The notes below the pieces were generated by a model. The model saw nothing but the letters and a program-made list of their open reading frames with translations, had not been told where the DNA came from and made no database searches. Position numbers and translations under genes: made by a program. From Larus michahellis (lineage: Eukaryota; Chordata; Aves; Charadriiformes; Laridae), in contig NC_133903.1 of assembly GCF_964199755.1 (NCBI RefSeq), positions 4,605,001 to 4,669,000 on the forward strand: DNA of 64,000 bases. Direction: 5' to 3'. Positions 23,601 through 33,258 of the stretch are shown here, in pieces; the stretch's first letter is position 1; each line of letters starts with the position of its first letter.

Positions 23601-25858
23601 CGGGCAGGGATGGCAGCTGCCTGCGGGCCCTGCTGGCTCCAGCCGTGGAAAGGCAGCGAGCAGAGCGCTTGCACAGGCAGCTCCTGATGTGTGGGTCTGT
23701 CCCCTCCACCCTGTGGGTCTGGGCATGGGGGCTGCTCCAGCCACCTCATCCAAGGGGTTGGCCGTGGTCCTCCAGGCTCTTGGCCTCCTCCATGGAGCGC
23801 ATCCCACTGGGTCTCGCCAGCATCCCGGGATGGCTCTAGGACACCCTCTGCATGAATTTAATGTAGAAGGAAAGGCTTCTGCATGCTGTTATTTGCCCCC
23901 ATGCTGGGTCTGCAGCCCCCCGTGGCACGGAGGTTGGCACGGCCACAGCAAACTGCTGCTCCTTTAGATGGAGAAGCTTGTCCCTTTGGGAGGTGCGTGA
24001 AGGCGTCCGCGTGGGCCGGGATGGCCGCTGTCATCTGCGTGCCTCCACCACCCTGGGCTGGAGAGCCGCGAGGGATGGGGCACCCATCCTGCCAACCCCA
24101 GGGGTCGGCGGCCTCTGGAATCCTCAGCAGCTGAGGACTCGGGAAGCCCGTTCCTGCTCCAGCGCTGGCTCCCCTCCCCATCACCCTTCCCTTGCTCTCC
24201 TCTCTGGGGACCTCCAGCCGCAGCGGCTTTGTTTGGGAGGGGGTCAGCGTTAGGAAGGGGACACACACTCCTCAGCCCCCCCAGATCCCGCCTCCAGCCT
24301 CTGCATTGCCCCCGAGACCCCCGTGGCAAACCCGTGTCGCAGACAGAGCTGGAGGCCACCGAACGCGGGGAATTTGGGGGGGGGGGGCACAGACGCGCCT
24401 CCGCTCTCCCCCCTCCCGAAATGCCGCCCTCCCCCCTCCCGCCTCCAGCTGTAATTAGCAGCTTCGTCAAGGTCAGGCAGAGTCACGCCGGCTCCAGACT
24501 GTGAATTTACCGAGAGCGGTAATTAAAGCGTGATTGGAGCGGCAGCGGCTCGGCCGGGCGCTGCGGGAGACGCCGGCTCCCTGCCACCGCCCCGGGCTGC
24601 AGCGAGCGGGGGGTGGTGGCAGGGGGTGGCTGGAGGGACAGCCTCTGTCCTCCCCCGTGGGGACACAGGGACATCTCTCTTGGACCCGCCGTGGTGCTAC
24701 CACCTCTCAGCCCACGCTTTCCCCCATCCCGCCCGGCTCTGACCCCCCAAACCTCCTGCCCCGGCTCGGTTACAGCCCTTTGAAGCCCCCCCCCCCCCCG
24801 CCGCAGCCGTGATTGCATTCCTTTGTGCTGAGTCGCTGTAACCCAACCCAGCGCCGCTTTCGGGGAGGGGGCGGCGGGAGACCCTCCTGCCGCCGGGCCC
24901 TGCGAGGCACCGGGAAAAGCCAAACCTCCCCAAAACGGCCGGAGCGTGGGCAATGGCGTGGCGGCGAGGTGGGGAGGGCTGGGGGGGATCGTTGTGTTCC
25001 GTGGTGGGGGTCTCAGGGGGAGAGGGGACGGTGTCGGGAGGCTCCCGGCACTCGTTGCCCCGTCTCCAGCCCATGCGATCCTGCTCTGCCGCACAAAGCA
25101 TCCCCCTCCCGGCTCTCCCCATGGCGGTGCCTGCAGCTCAGGGAGCTTTTTGTCTAAGAGCGTGGCAAACCGCAGCAGGTTTTGGGGTGCCAGCCGCCTT
25201 GGTGGTGGGATGATCCCCCAGCATCCCCTCCCGCAGCCGGTCCTTCTCCGAGAGCCCCCCGCAGAGCCCCTCGTCCCCCCCACCTCTCGCTCAGCTCCCG
25301 GCAAACAGGCAGTCCTGTGGCTCTCCAGAGGGGCTGGAGCAGCCGGCTGCCGCGCTGCTTTCCCGGCGGGGGTGCAAAATCAAAACCAAATGTTTCCACC
25401 CACCGCTGGCTCGGCCCCCCGGCAGCCCTGGCAGGCAGCGAGAGTGGGGCAACCACAGGAGCCTAGGACTTAGCCACTGGGGACAGGGTTGGTGGCCGTG
25501 CAGCACCCCGCTTCCCCCCCACCCCGCGCTGCCCCGCATACCCCGGGGGGGGGTCTGCGTGTCCATCGGGAGCTGGAGGATGCCTGGCGGGAGAGGGGAT
25601 GCTGCCAACAGGACAGTTTGGGCTGGGCATGGGAGATAAGATTACAGCCAACAAAAGCAAAGCCTTCAAAGCCGAATCCCTTTGGGGAAGGTGGGAGACT
25701 GACAGGCAGAGCTCCCCGGGGACCACAGGATGTGGCTGCCTGTGTGGAGGTGCAGATGGGGAGATGGGAAGCCACGGGGTAGCTGCGTTTGCCCCAGCTG
25801 CGGGGTCTGGGGGGTGTCATCTCCATTTCCAAGGCCAGTAGTTGGTGTGTGGAGGGAG

Positions 25859-26033
25859 ATCATAGAATCCTAAAATGGTCTGTGTTGGAAGGGACCTTAA
25901 AGATCATCTCGTTCCACCCTCTGCCCTGGGCAGGGACACCTCCCACCAGCCCAGGTTGCTCCAAGCCCCGTCCAACTTGGCCTTGAACCCCTCCAGGGAT
26001 GGGGCAGCCACAGCTTCTCTGGGCAACCTGGTC
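25859..26033 (-). mobile_element. CR1 LINE 3'-end fragment
   Basis: The + strand begins ATCATAGAATCC, the reverse complement of the CR1 terminal repeat, and continues with the diagnostic GGAAGGGACCTTAAAGATCA and GATGGGGCAGCCACAGCTTC segments. The element is therefore in sense on the - strand and 5'-truncated, as is usual for avian CR1 copies. It lies in FSCN1 intron 1. Confidence 0.93.
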
Positions 26034-26179
26034 CCTCCCCAGGTGGGTGCAGCTGGTGGGACTTGCTCTGGTGGCTTTTCAGTGCAGAAAGGCCACCAAG
26101 GCTGCAGTCCCTGAAACCCTCCCAGTGACCTTGCTCGAAATCCCAGCAGCTGAGAAACCAGGAGGCAACATACCGTGGA

Positions 26180-26340
26180 GATCACGGAACCACAGAATGT
26201 CAGGGGTTGGAAGGGCCCTCTGGAGATCATCCCGTCCCGCCCCCTGCCAGAGCAGGGTCACCCAGCGCAGGTTGCACAGGAACGCGTCCAGGCGGGGTTT
26301 GAATGTCTCCAGAGACGGAGATTCCGCCACCTCTCTGGGA
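26180..26340 (-). mobile_element. Second CR1 LINE fragment, different subfamily
   Basis: The + strand reads GGAACCACAGAATGTCAGGG, then GGTTGGAAGGGCCCTCTGGA and a core with CAGGTTGCACAGGAACGCG and TTTGAATGTCTCCAGAGACG. These are features of an older CR1 subfamily than the copy 150 bp to its left. Sense is on the - strand. The distal edge is fuzzy because the copy is diverged. Confidence 0.85.
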
Positions 26341-27623
26341 TGGATGTGTGGGGCTGAACACGTTGCCAGCCCCACGAGCAGGCTCTTGCCTCCAGGGAGA
26401 GGCAGATTTGGGCGGAAAGGTTGCGCGCACGCTTTGTGCCCTTTCCAGGACTGGGTGCGTGGTCGGACGTGAGCCTGTAGCACCCATGCAGCAGGGGAGG
26501 GACGTGGGTGCTTTGCGCTCTGAAAAACTCATCCAGTTCCTTTAAACCGCAGCCCGTACCGCCGTCCCCTCCCGGGCAGCTCGCGCTGGTTTCAGACCCG
26601 TGTCCCACTGGTGGTGCTGGGGCCCGTCTCTGCCCATCGTGGCTGTAGGTAGGAGCGGGGCCGGGCATCCATCGCAGCCCGGCTCCCTCCCCGAAACCCG
26701 GCTCGGCCGCTTCGTTTTGGCTCCAGGCGACGGCTTGTGACTCCCATCCCAAAAGTATTTTTAGGCGGAAATCCGCCAAGCTGGAGAGCTGGGGAGAGGA
26801 TTTGGCCCCTCTAGCCCTGACTAAGCAGGTTTGCTTGGGCTCAGTGCCTGTGGGTGGATGTGCACATGGAGCGGGGAGGGGGGATGATGGTGGCCCCAGG
26901 ACTGTGGCTGGTGGCCCCGCGACTGGCTGCATCCACCTCTGAGGCCGGTGCCCAGGATGGGAATGGCCGTCAGCTGCCAGGTCATGGCCACAGCGACGTC
27001 CCTTTGGGGCAGGGATGGGTCACCCCGTCTGGCAGAGCCAGGAGATGGGCTGGTGCCAATGTTTTTTTGGGAGCCAGGGAAGGGCTTGGCTGCCCCAGGG
27101 CTTTCCCGAACCTCCTCTCCCTGCAAGCCTCGCCGCCCCGATGGGCCGTGACAATTCACGGATGAAAAATGGTGCCACGGTCCTTAAACATGCCACGAGC
27201 TGGGGATTCATAGGTGGTGCGGCCGCCTCTGCTAATGGATTGAATAACCTGGCTGTCACCTCCAGGGAAAAAAGAAAAACTAGAGCCCTTTTTCCATATG
27301 AAATATCTAAGTTGTTTTTTGCGTGGTGCTTAATCGTGGTGGAGATGGAGAGCCCTGAGCTGAAGCTCGCGGCCGCCTTGGCTCAGCCCAGCCCTTGTTT
27401 ATGGCCTTAACACTTGAGTAGCCAAACGAAAACCTGGATTCGAAGCCAAAATGCCAGAGGAGAGATGCGTGCGAGGGGTTCGGGAGTCGCCAAAGCTCAC
27501 CCAGGGGAGTGGGAGCCCCTCTCAGTTGGGCTCCCTGGGGTGCCCCCGCACCCAGACCCGCTGGGGGTGAGTTGGGGTCATCCCCCCTGGCGCCCTCCCA
27601 CCTCCATCTACCTCTGCCTGCAG

Positions 27624-27780
27624 GGATGGACCTCTCGGCCAACCAAGACGAGGAGGGTGACCAGGAGACCTACCAGCTGGAGATCAACAAGGACACCAAG
27701 AAATGCGCCTTCAGGACCTACACTGGGAAGTACTGGACCCTCACCTCCAACGGGGGCATCCAGTCCACCGCCTCCACAAA
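27624..27780 (+). CDS. FSCN1: Fascin, exon 2 (residues 275-327)
   Basis: The acceptor CTGCAG precedes GGATGGACCTC; joining to exon 1 makes the Gly275 codon from G plus GG and continues [18 protein letters not shown], typical of the third beta-trefoil domain. The segment includes [17 protein letters not shown]. The exon is 157 nt and ends ACAAA|GTGAGT. Spliced phase agrees on both sides. Confidence 0.96.
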
Positions 27781-28058
27781 GTGAGTCCCCCGTCCCCGGG
27801 CTTCGGGGACCCCTCTGTATCTCCCAGGGGAATCCAGAGGGGATTTTCCAGATGAGGCGCTCACCCCGGAACGCTTCCCAGCGAAGGCAGTGAATTTCCC
27901 GGAGAGCCGGGGCTGTGTCGGGACTTGCTGCCCGTGATGCTCGGGAAGTCCCTCGGGCCACGTAATCCTTCCCGGCCAGCTGGGGCTGTGGAAGTGCTTT
28001 ACCCCGCAGTTCAGCCCCGCGCTAGCCGAGAGCCGGGCGGAAACCCCAAAAGCGCGTT

Positions 28059-28088
28059 TGGCTGCCTGCCTGCCTCCTGCCTGCCTGG
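28059..28088. repeat. TGCC microsatellite in FSCN1 intron 2
   Basis: Two short runs of (CTGC)n/(TGCC)n are separated by a single TCC interruption. Confidence 0.8.
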
Positions 28089-28253
28089 CGAGGGCTTCCC
28101 CTCGGGATGGCCACCACGAACGTGGCTCATGCCGCAAAAATGGATCAAATCGGGGTCTCCCGATCCAGCCGCGGCCCTTTCCGAGCTGGTGGGGTGGCGC
28201 TGGCAGGGTCCCCATCCGTTGCATCCTGCTGACCCCCCTCTCTGCCCCTGCAG

Positions 28254-28375
28254 GAACGCGAGCTGCTATTTCGACATCGAGTGGTGCGACAAGCGCATCA
28301 CCCTGAAAGCTGCCAACGGCAAGTACGTGACAGCGAAGAAGAACGGGCAGCTGGCGGCCTCCATGGAGACAGCCG
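28254..28375 (+). CDS. FSCN1: Fascin, exon 3 (residues 327-368)
   Basis: The acceptor CCTGCAG precedes GAACGCGAGC; the Lys327 codon is split AA|G. The exon encodes [19 protein letters not shown] and [19 protein letters not shown], the end of the third beta-trefoil domain. It is 122 nt long and ends GCCG|GTAAGG in phase 1. Confidence 0.96.
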
Positions 28376-28677
28376 GTAAGGGACCCCCTTCGGGACCCTC
28401 GCCCCGCACTGGGGCGGCAGGGGATGGACAACCCCCCACCCACCCTCCCCGAGCCAGGCTCCTCTTCCAAGCGATGCTCAGGGATGCAGGCAGGCAGTTT
28501 TCTTAATGACCGTTTCAGGTGCCGTGAGATGGGGGGACAGATGGGGTGGGTGAGAAATGGGGGGGGGGGCACAAGCCCACCCTCCTCACTGCTGCCTGCC
28601 ACCCGCGGGGTCCGGGCTCTGCGTGTCCCCCCCTGCCCCGCGGCCGCTCTCACAGCCCCCTCTCCCCTCCGGCGCAG

Positions 28678-28845
28678 GTGAGACGGAGCATTTCGTGATG
28701 AAGCTGATCAACAGGCCCATCATTGTCCTCCGCGGCGAGCATGGCTTCATCGGGTGCCGGAAGGTGACCGGCACCCTGGACTCCAACCGCTCCTCCTACG
28801 ACGTCTTCCAGCTGGAGTTCAACGACGGCGCCTACAACATCAAGG
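28678..28845 (+). CDS. FSCN1: Fascin, exon 4 (residues 368-424)
   Basis: The acceptor GGCGCAG precedes GTGAGACGGAG; the split codon gives Gly368, followed by [19 protein letters not shown], then [16 protein letters not shown] and [13 protein letters not shown]. This is the fourth beta-trefoil domain and is among the most conserved parts of fascin. The exon is 168 nt (a multiple of three) and ends AAGG|GTGAGT in phase 1. Confidence 0.96.
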
Positions 28846-28947
28846 GTGAGTCCCCGGGGGTGGGTACGGGCTGGGGGGGGGTGATGGCCATTGGGGTCCC
28901 CGTGGTGGCTCACGAGGCCACCTTGTCCCCTCTCCCTCTGCCTGCAG

Positions 28948-29150
28948 ATGCCACCGGGAAGTACTGGATGGTGGGGAGCGAGTCGTCCGTCACCAGCAGC
29001 AGCGACACCCCCGTGGACTTCTTTTTTGAGTTCTGCGACTATAACAAAGTGGCTATCAAAATCAATGGCAAATACCTGAAGGGCGACCATGCCGGGGTCC
29101 TGAAGGCATCCGCCGACACCATTGACGCCTCCACTCTCTGGGAATATTAA
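28948..29150 (+). CDS. FSCN1: Fascin, exon 5 (residues 424-490, stop)
   Basis: The acceptor CCTGCAG precedes ATGCCACCGGG; the split codon gives Asp424, then [38 protein letters not shown] and the fascin C terminus ending LWEY before TAA at 29,148-29,150. The second half of the exon has noticeably lower GC at third positions than exon 1. Confidence 0.97.
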
Positions 29151-29324
29151 TGCACTTTAGCGTACCTCCCATTGCCAACTTTTCTTTCCCCCTCCTCCGT
29201 CCTTTTTTCCTTTGGGTTTTGTTTCTCCTCTCCGTAAAAGGATTTTCAGACTGGCTTGCCCTTCCCTCCCGCCATAGAGTTGGTGCGTTAACGTGGGAGG
29301 TGGGTCTCCACAAATCTCTGTAAG

Positions 29325-29332
29325 AACTGGAA
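29325..29332 (+). promoter_or_regulatory. miR-145-5p seed match, 8-mer, in FSCN1 3' UTR
   Basis: AACTGGAA is complementary to miR-145-5p nucleotides 2-8 with A opposite position 1. It lies 175 nt after the stop codon. FSCN1 is a well-established miR-145 target in mammals, so a site near the stop is plausible. Binding is not shown by the sequence. Confidence 0.65.
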
Positions 29333-30291
29333 AAGCGATGGGGCAGCCTGCCTATAGCTTTGTAGAGGGGTCTGTCTCTATCCCCCCTCCCTCCCCCTCC
29401 AGGTTTGCTGGGCTTGGAAACTGCCGTACCCCCCCTCCCGGCCCCGAGCATCACCTTAGGTAGTTGATTTCCCTCTCTTTGATTGATTGAAAAAAAAAAA
29501 AAAAAGGGAATAAGATCACCTCTGCGCTCGCTTCTGCCATATCAGCGCTGGCGCCGCCCGGGTCTGTGCTGCCAGTGTCCCCCGGAGCACCCGTCCCGTC
29601 CCGTCCCATCCCGCTCCGACCAGGGGCAGAGCGACGGTGCTGGGCTCAGCCGGCCCCCCCCGGCAGCTTCTCTCCCCTCCTGGCTTTTGGGGCAGGATTG
29701 ATCCCCAGCCGAGCCGTAAGAGGTGACCTTACATATCACAGCATCCCTGGGGACGGGGCTGCCGAGTGCCGGCACGTGTCCCCGCAGAAGGGCCACCAAG
29801 CCAACCCCATCCTCCCCCCCCCCCACACCCCCGCAATCCCCCTGGAAATGATTTTTTAGGGTGATCCCGTCTGGAAAGCCTCAGCCTTTCATCTCATGGA
29901 GCCCCAGCGCTCCTTGTGCTTCTGGCTCTGGAGGAGCATCCCGGACCACAGCGGTGGCTCCAGCCCGGCCGGCATCTGCCCCGAGGCCGGTCCCGCTGCC
30001 CTGCCTGGGAGGGGATGGCGGGGGACACACACAGAGCGAGCCCGTGCCGGGTGAGGGGCTTCATCCAGCCCACTCCCAGCACCAGCGGGTTTCCGTCCCC
30101 GCAGGAGCCCGGCTGGCCAAGGCCACCTTCCCCGGGGTGGTGGCTGGGAGCATAAACTGCAGATTTTGGTTTACAGAGTAGAAAAGTTCCTTAGCAAACT
30201 TTGCACAGTGGTATTTGCTCAGTACCTTTGGGTGTTTTCGGGGGGGGGTTTGTTTTGTTTGTTTTTGTTTTTGTTTTTTTCCTCATCAAAT

Positions 30292-30298
30292 ACTGGAA
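30292..30298 (+). promoter_or_regulatory. miR-145-5p seed match, 7-mer-A1
   Basis: ACTGGAA matches miR-145-5p nucleotides 2-7 plus A1; the base before it is T, so it is not an 8-mer. It lies directly after a T-rich tract, an accessible context. Confidence 0.45.
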
Positions 30299-30428
30299 GC
30301 GGTGATGCGAATCACCCGACACCTAATGCTGAATTAGGAAGCGCCCGTTGCCACGGGCTCCCCCCCCGCCCTCCCACCCCGAAGCAGGGCAGCTCCCGGG
30401 GGCTCGGCTCTCACGCCATCGCAACCCT

Positions 30429-30435
30429 ACTGGAA
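30429..30435 (+). promoter_or_regulatory. miR-145-5p seed match, 7-mer-A1
   Basis: ACTGGAA occurs again 137 nt after the previous match and immediately before a 40-nt A-rich tract. Confidence 0.45.
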
Positions 30436-31014
30436 AGAAAGAAAAAAAAAAAAAAAAAGAAAAGAAAAAAAAAAAAGACCAAAACAGTATTTTTGTTAGT
30501 CTCTATTTATATATGCTCTCCATGGCACTGTGTTACCAGCTGTTGTCTGTACTAGGTCTGCATTAGAGTATAACGCTGTTCGTAACGGGTGATGCTGACG
30601 TGTTCTTTAGGGTGTTGAAAGGCACTTTATCCTTTGGGGCCTTCCCAGGGCCGGTACTTGCTCCCTGCAAACACACCGAGGAGCCTTTTCCCCCACCGGG
30701 GAGGGAGCGCTGGTCCCCCCCCAACCCCCCCCACCCCATGCCAAGGGTGCTGGCGGCATGGCCGCCGTGCCAAACCGGGGCCGGTCCCTACGGCCGGAGG
30801 CTTGTCAGCCTTAAAGCCACACGGAGGGATCCCCCTCCATAGGAGCTTGGTGCTAAACTCTCAGCCGGGAGAGCGAGCCACCTGTCCCCTGCCCGGGGTG
30901 GGGGGGACGGACACAACTCCGGGCCGGGGTCCCTCCCCGGCGCAGGGGACCCCGGCTGGGACTCTACCTCGGCTCTGCGCTCACATCCAGGCGCCCGCAA
31001 CCCCCCCACCTCCG

Positions 31015-31021
31015 GGGACCA
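31015..31021 (+). promoter_or_regulatory. Candidate miR-133 seed match
   Basis: GGGACCA is complementary to miR-133 nucleotides 2-8 (7-mer-m8). miR-133 is a reported FSCN1 regulator in mammals. A second GGGACCAA at 31,494-31,501 falls beyond the poly(A) signal and is not counted. Confidence 0.35.
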
Positions 31022-31404
31022 CGATGCCCCTCGAAGGACCGAGTGTCTTGATGAAGCCCTGAGTGACCCTGTGACTTGGCACACACTTTTCGCTGGCCTT
31101 CAATCCCCGCCCCCCCCTGACCCCGCGTCACCTCCTCCTTGTCCCCCGTCGCAGTTCGAACCATGTAACTCCCGCTCCGGCTTCTTCTGTGTGACACTAG
31201 GTCGACATCTCTCCTGTCTCCTCTTATCGGGTGTCGTGACTCTCTGAAAACATCTCACTCTGAAAAAATTTTAAGTTTCGGGTTTGTTTGGTTTTCTTTT
31301 TTTTTGGGGGTTCGTTTTTCTTTTTTTTTTTTAATTATTATTTTTTTGTAAGTGCCATTTGTATAACTTAAAAAAAAAAAAATAGCTTCAAATGGAGAAA
31401 GATG

Positions 31405-31417
31405 AATAAAAAATAAA
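31405..31417 (+). terminator. FSCN1: FSCN1 poly(A) signals (tandem AATAAA)
   Basis: AATAAA occurs at 31,405-31,410 and again at 31,412-31,417. A G/T-rich element (GCGGTGGTGTGTAGTCTGTC) follows from about 31,436, as expected for a downstream element. Cleavage is predicted at about 31,430-31,436. Confidence 0.85.
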
Positions 31418-32560
31418 ACCTGCATTCGGATCCGAGCGGTGGTGTGTAGTCTGTCGGGGCGAGCGTGGAGCATTCGGGGTGGTGGAGCCTTTGGGGACCA
31501 AACTCCTTCCCAAAGCTTGAGCTGGCTGTGGAGCCGCGTTGGTGGGAAGGACATGGTGACCAAGAGGCTCATCTCCACCGAAGGCAAAGCTGGCTGGAGG
31601 CCGGGTCACCTCGAGATGCCCTAACGAGCCCACGGGTGTCTTGGAGGACGGGTGACTGATGCGCGAGTCAGGGAGACGCACCAGCAAACCGTCTCTCCTG
31701 CAAACCACCTTCTGCCCTCGCAGCCAGGAGCAAAGCCGTGTCCTCCTCCGGCCGGGCATCGCTGCGATGGAGCTGTATTTTCTCCCCCCGGCTCAGATGT
31801 TTCCCCCCATACGATGAGGGGGTGGCACCCACTGGGAGGGGAGAGGGATGGGGTGCCGCTTTCGGATGCGTGGCACGGTGGGGGTCAGCAATAAGCCCCC
31901 TCTACCCCTGCTTGGCGATACGGAGAAGGGGAAGATAAAAGCCCAAAGCCCAGGAGGGGATGGAGGGGGGAAGCCCATCCGCTGGGGCCCAGCCCAGGCC
32001 ACACCATGGCATCCAGCCCGAGGAGCCGGGATGTCCAGGATGCCTCCCCAGCGCCCCCCAGACAGCCCAAACCAGCCCCAAAACCCAACCAGCCCACCCA
32101 GGGTCAATGTTACCAAGACAGGGCGCAGCACGTGCTCACGGAGGGGGGCCGGGGGCCACCTCCATCACCCACCCCCCGAGCAGCCACAGCCCCTTCGCTG
32201 CCCTTCACCTCCCGCAGCCCGGCTCGGCCCCCGCAGCTCACCAGCGGGCTCCTGTTTGGCTTTTAAAATCTAAAGCTGGTTTGCTAGAAGCAAGTTTTGG
32301 GGAAGGGGGGGGGGGGGGAGGCTACATAGGCCCTGTAAAGCACGTCCCGGGAGGGGGGTGGCGGGTGGACGTTGCCAGGAGGGACCTTCACCTTCAGAGA
32401 GGGTTTGAGCCGGGCAGCAGCGGCTGGCGGGAGGGAGGATGTTCCTTCCTTATTGTAAACAGGGAGAAATTAAGTCCGTGCAGGAAACGCTGAGCAGCTC
32501 CGATGGCCTCGTCCCCCCCCCCCCAGCAACATCCCCCTGGGCACGAGCAAACCCGGCCGC

Positions 32561-32596
32561 GACACCCAGATGTGACACCCAGATGTGACACCCGGC
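32561..32596. repeat. 13-bp tandem repeat, about 2.6 copies
   Basis: GACACCCAGATGT is repeated head to tail twice exactly and then partially. Confidence 0.85.
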
Positions 32597-33025
32597 GCGG
32601 GGAGGAGGTCTGCGGGCATGGCCGGGGGCGCCCACGTGGGGAAGGGGCTGCGGAGCTGCTGCCCTCGCCCTTCCCACCTCCCCGCTCACCAACACACATT
32701 TCCTTTGGCTTTTAAGGCCGGATTCTGCATTTCCATCGCTCCTGCGAGGGGGAACCCACCCCCCCCAAATCCTTTTTCCCCCCACGCCGCACGCAGCCCG
32801 GGTTCCATTTAAAGGAGGGACTGGAAACCATTTTCTCTCCCATCCCGTTTTGCTTTTCCACGTGGAACGCATTAAGCTTTTCCAGGAGGGTCAGATGGGT
32901 TTTTGCCTTGCAACTCGCGGCGTTTGCACCCGCGCGGGCTGAGCTCTGGCACAGCCGTCCCGCCGGCTCGCCCCCGCTCCCTGCTCCTGCCCGGCATCGG
33001 CCCCGGCCGGGCTGGAAGGACAAGG

Positions 33026-33059
33026 TTTCGGCTGTAACGAGACATTTCGGCTGTAACGA
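33026..33059. repeat. Tandem 15-bp duplication beside the RNF216 3' end
   Basis: TTTCGGCTGTAACGA occurs at 33,026-33,040 and 33,045-33,059, period 19 bp. It lies just beyond the predicted RNF216 cleavage site on the - strand, where downstream termination or processing elements would be. Confidence 0.85.
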
Positions 33060-33090
33060 AAACACAGAAGTAAAGGCCGGAGTGCACAAA

Positions 33091-33096
33091 TTTATT
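33091..33096 (-). terminator. RNF216: RNF216 distal poly(A) signal
   Basis: TTTATT on the + strand is AATAAA on the - strand. It overlaps a TGTAAATA (- strand, 33,100-33,093), and further TGTA motifs lie upstream, as seen at CFIm-dependent poly(A) sites. Another AATAAA lies at 33,274-33,269, so exact site use is uncertain. Confidence 0.7.
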
Positions 33097-33182
33097 TACA
33101 AAAAAATTCAAATTACAATATAATACAGGAACTTTTTACACACAGAATATTAGAACAAGTTTACTACCGGGAGGTAAAGAAA

Positions 33183-33258
33183 AATATTTTTTGTTTTCTT
33201 TTTGAGTTTGTTTTTTTTTTTGTTTGTTTGTTTGGGGTTTTTTTGTTTGTTTTTTAAT
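33183..33258. repeat. T-rich / TTTG simple repeat
   Basis: T-runs and TTTG units alternate here. On the RNF216 transcript this reads as A-rich with CAAA units. Confidence 0.8.

Larger units (their letters stand above)
20045..27623 (+). other. FSCN1: FSCN1 intron 1 (7.6 kb)
   Basis: Bounded by GTACGA and a CTGCAG acceptor. It is GC-rich and contains a C-rich degenerate minisatellite (20,138-20,670), many G-runs able to form quadruplexes (for example near 22,501-22,532), an A/T-rich patch near 21,340-21,372 and two CR1 fragments near 25.9-26.3 kb. CpG-dense stretches persist through about 22.9 kb, so intronic regulatory elements are plausible but not demonstrable. No coding exon is seen inside. 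Confidence 0.85.
29151..31435 (+). other. FSCN1: FSCN1 3' UTR (about 2.3 kb)
   Basis: The untranslated region runs from the TAA to the tandem poly(A) signals near 31,405-31,417. It carries an A15-type run near 29,491-29,505, a CCCGT pentamer run near 29,583-29,604, a GTTT-rich stretch near 30,249-30,280, a long A-rich tract 30,437-30,478 and a T-rich tract 31,270-31,350. It contains three matches to the miR-145-5p seed and one to the miR-133 seed (separate entries). No competing gene is seen in it. Confidence 0.85.
31436..33069. other. Convergent intergenic gap between FSCN1 and RNF216
   Basis: About 1.6 kb separates the two predicted 3' ends. It contains a G14-type run near 32,306-32,319, a 13-bp tandem repeat (GACACCCAGATGT, 32,561-32,596) and a duplicated 15-bp block near 33,026-33,059. 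No gene is recognised. The tail-to-tail order agrees with the FSCN1-RNF216 neighbourhood known in other vertebrates. Confidence 0.75.

Noticed and set aside
31154-31162. GTTCGAACC, resembling a tRNA B box, in the FSCN1 3' UTR.
   Set aside because: No A box or cloverleaf can be drawn around it.
31494-31501. GGGACCAA, a full miR-133 seed match.
   Set aside because: It lies beyond the predicted FSCN1 cleavage site and so is probably not in the mRNA.
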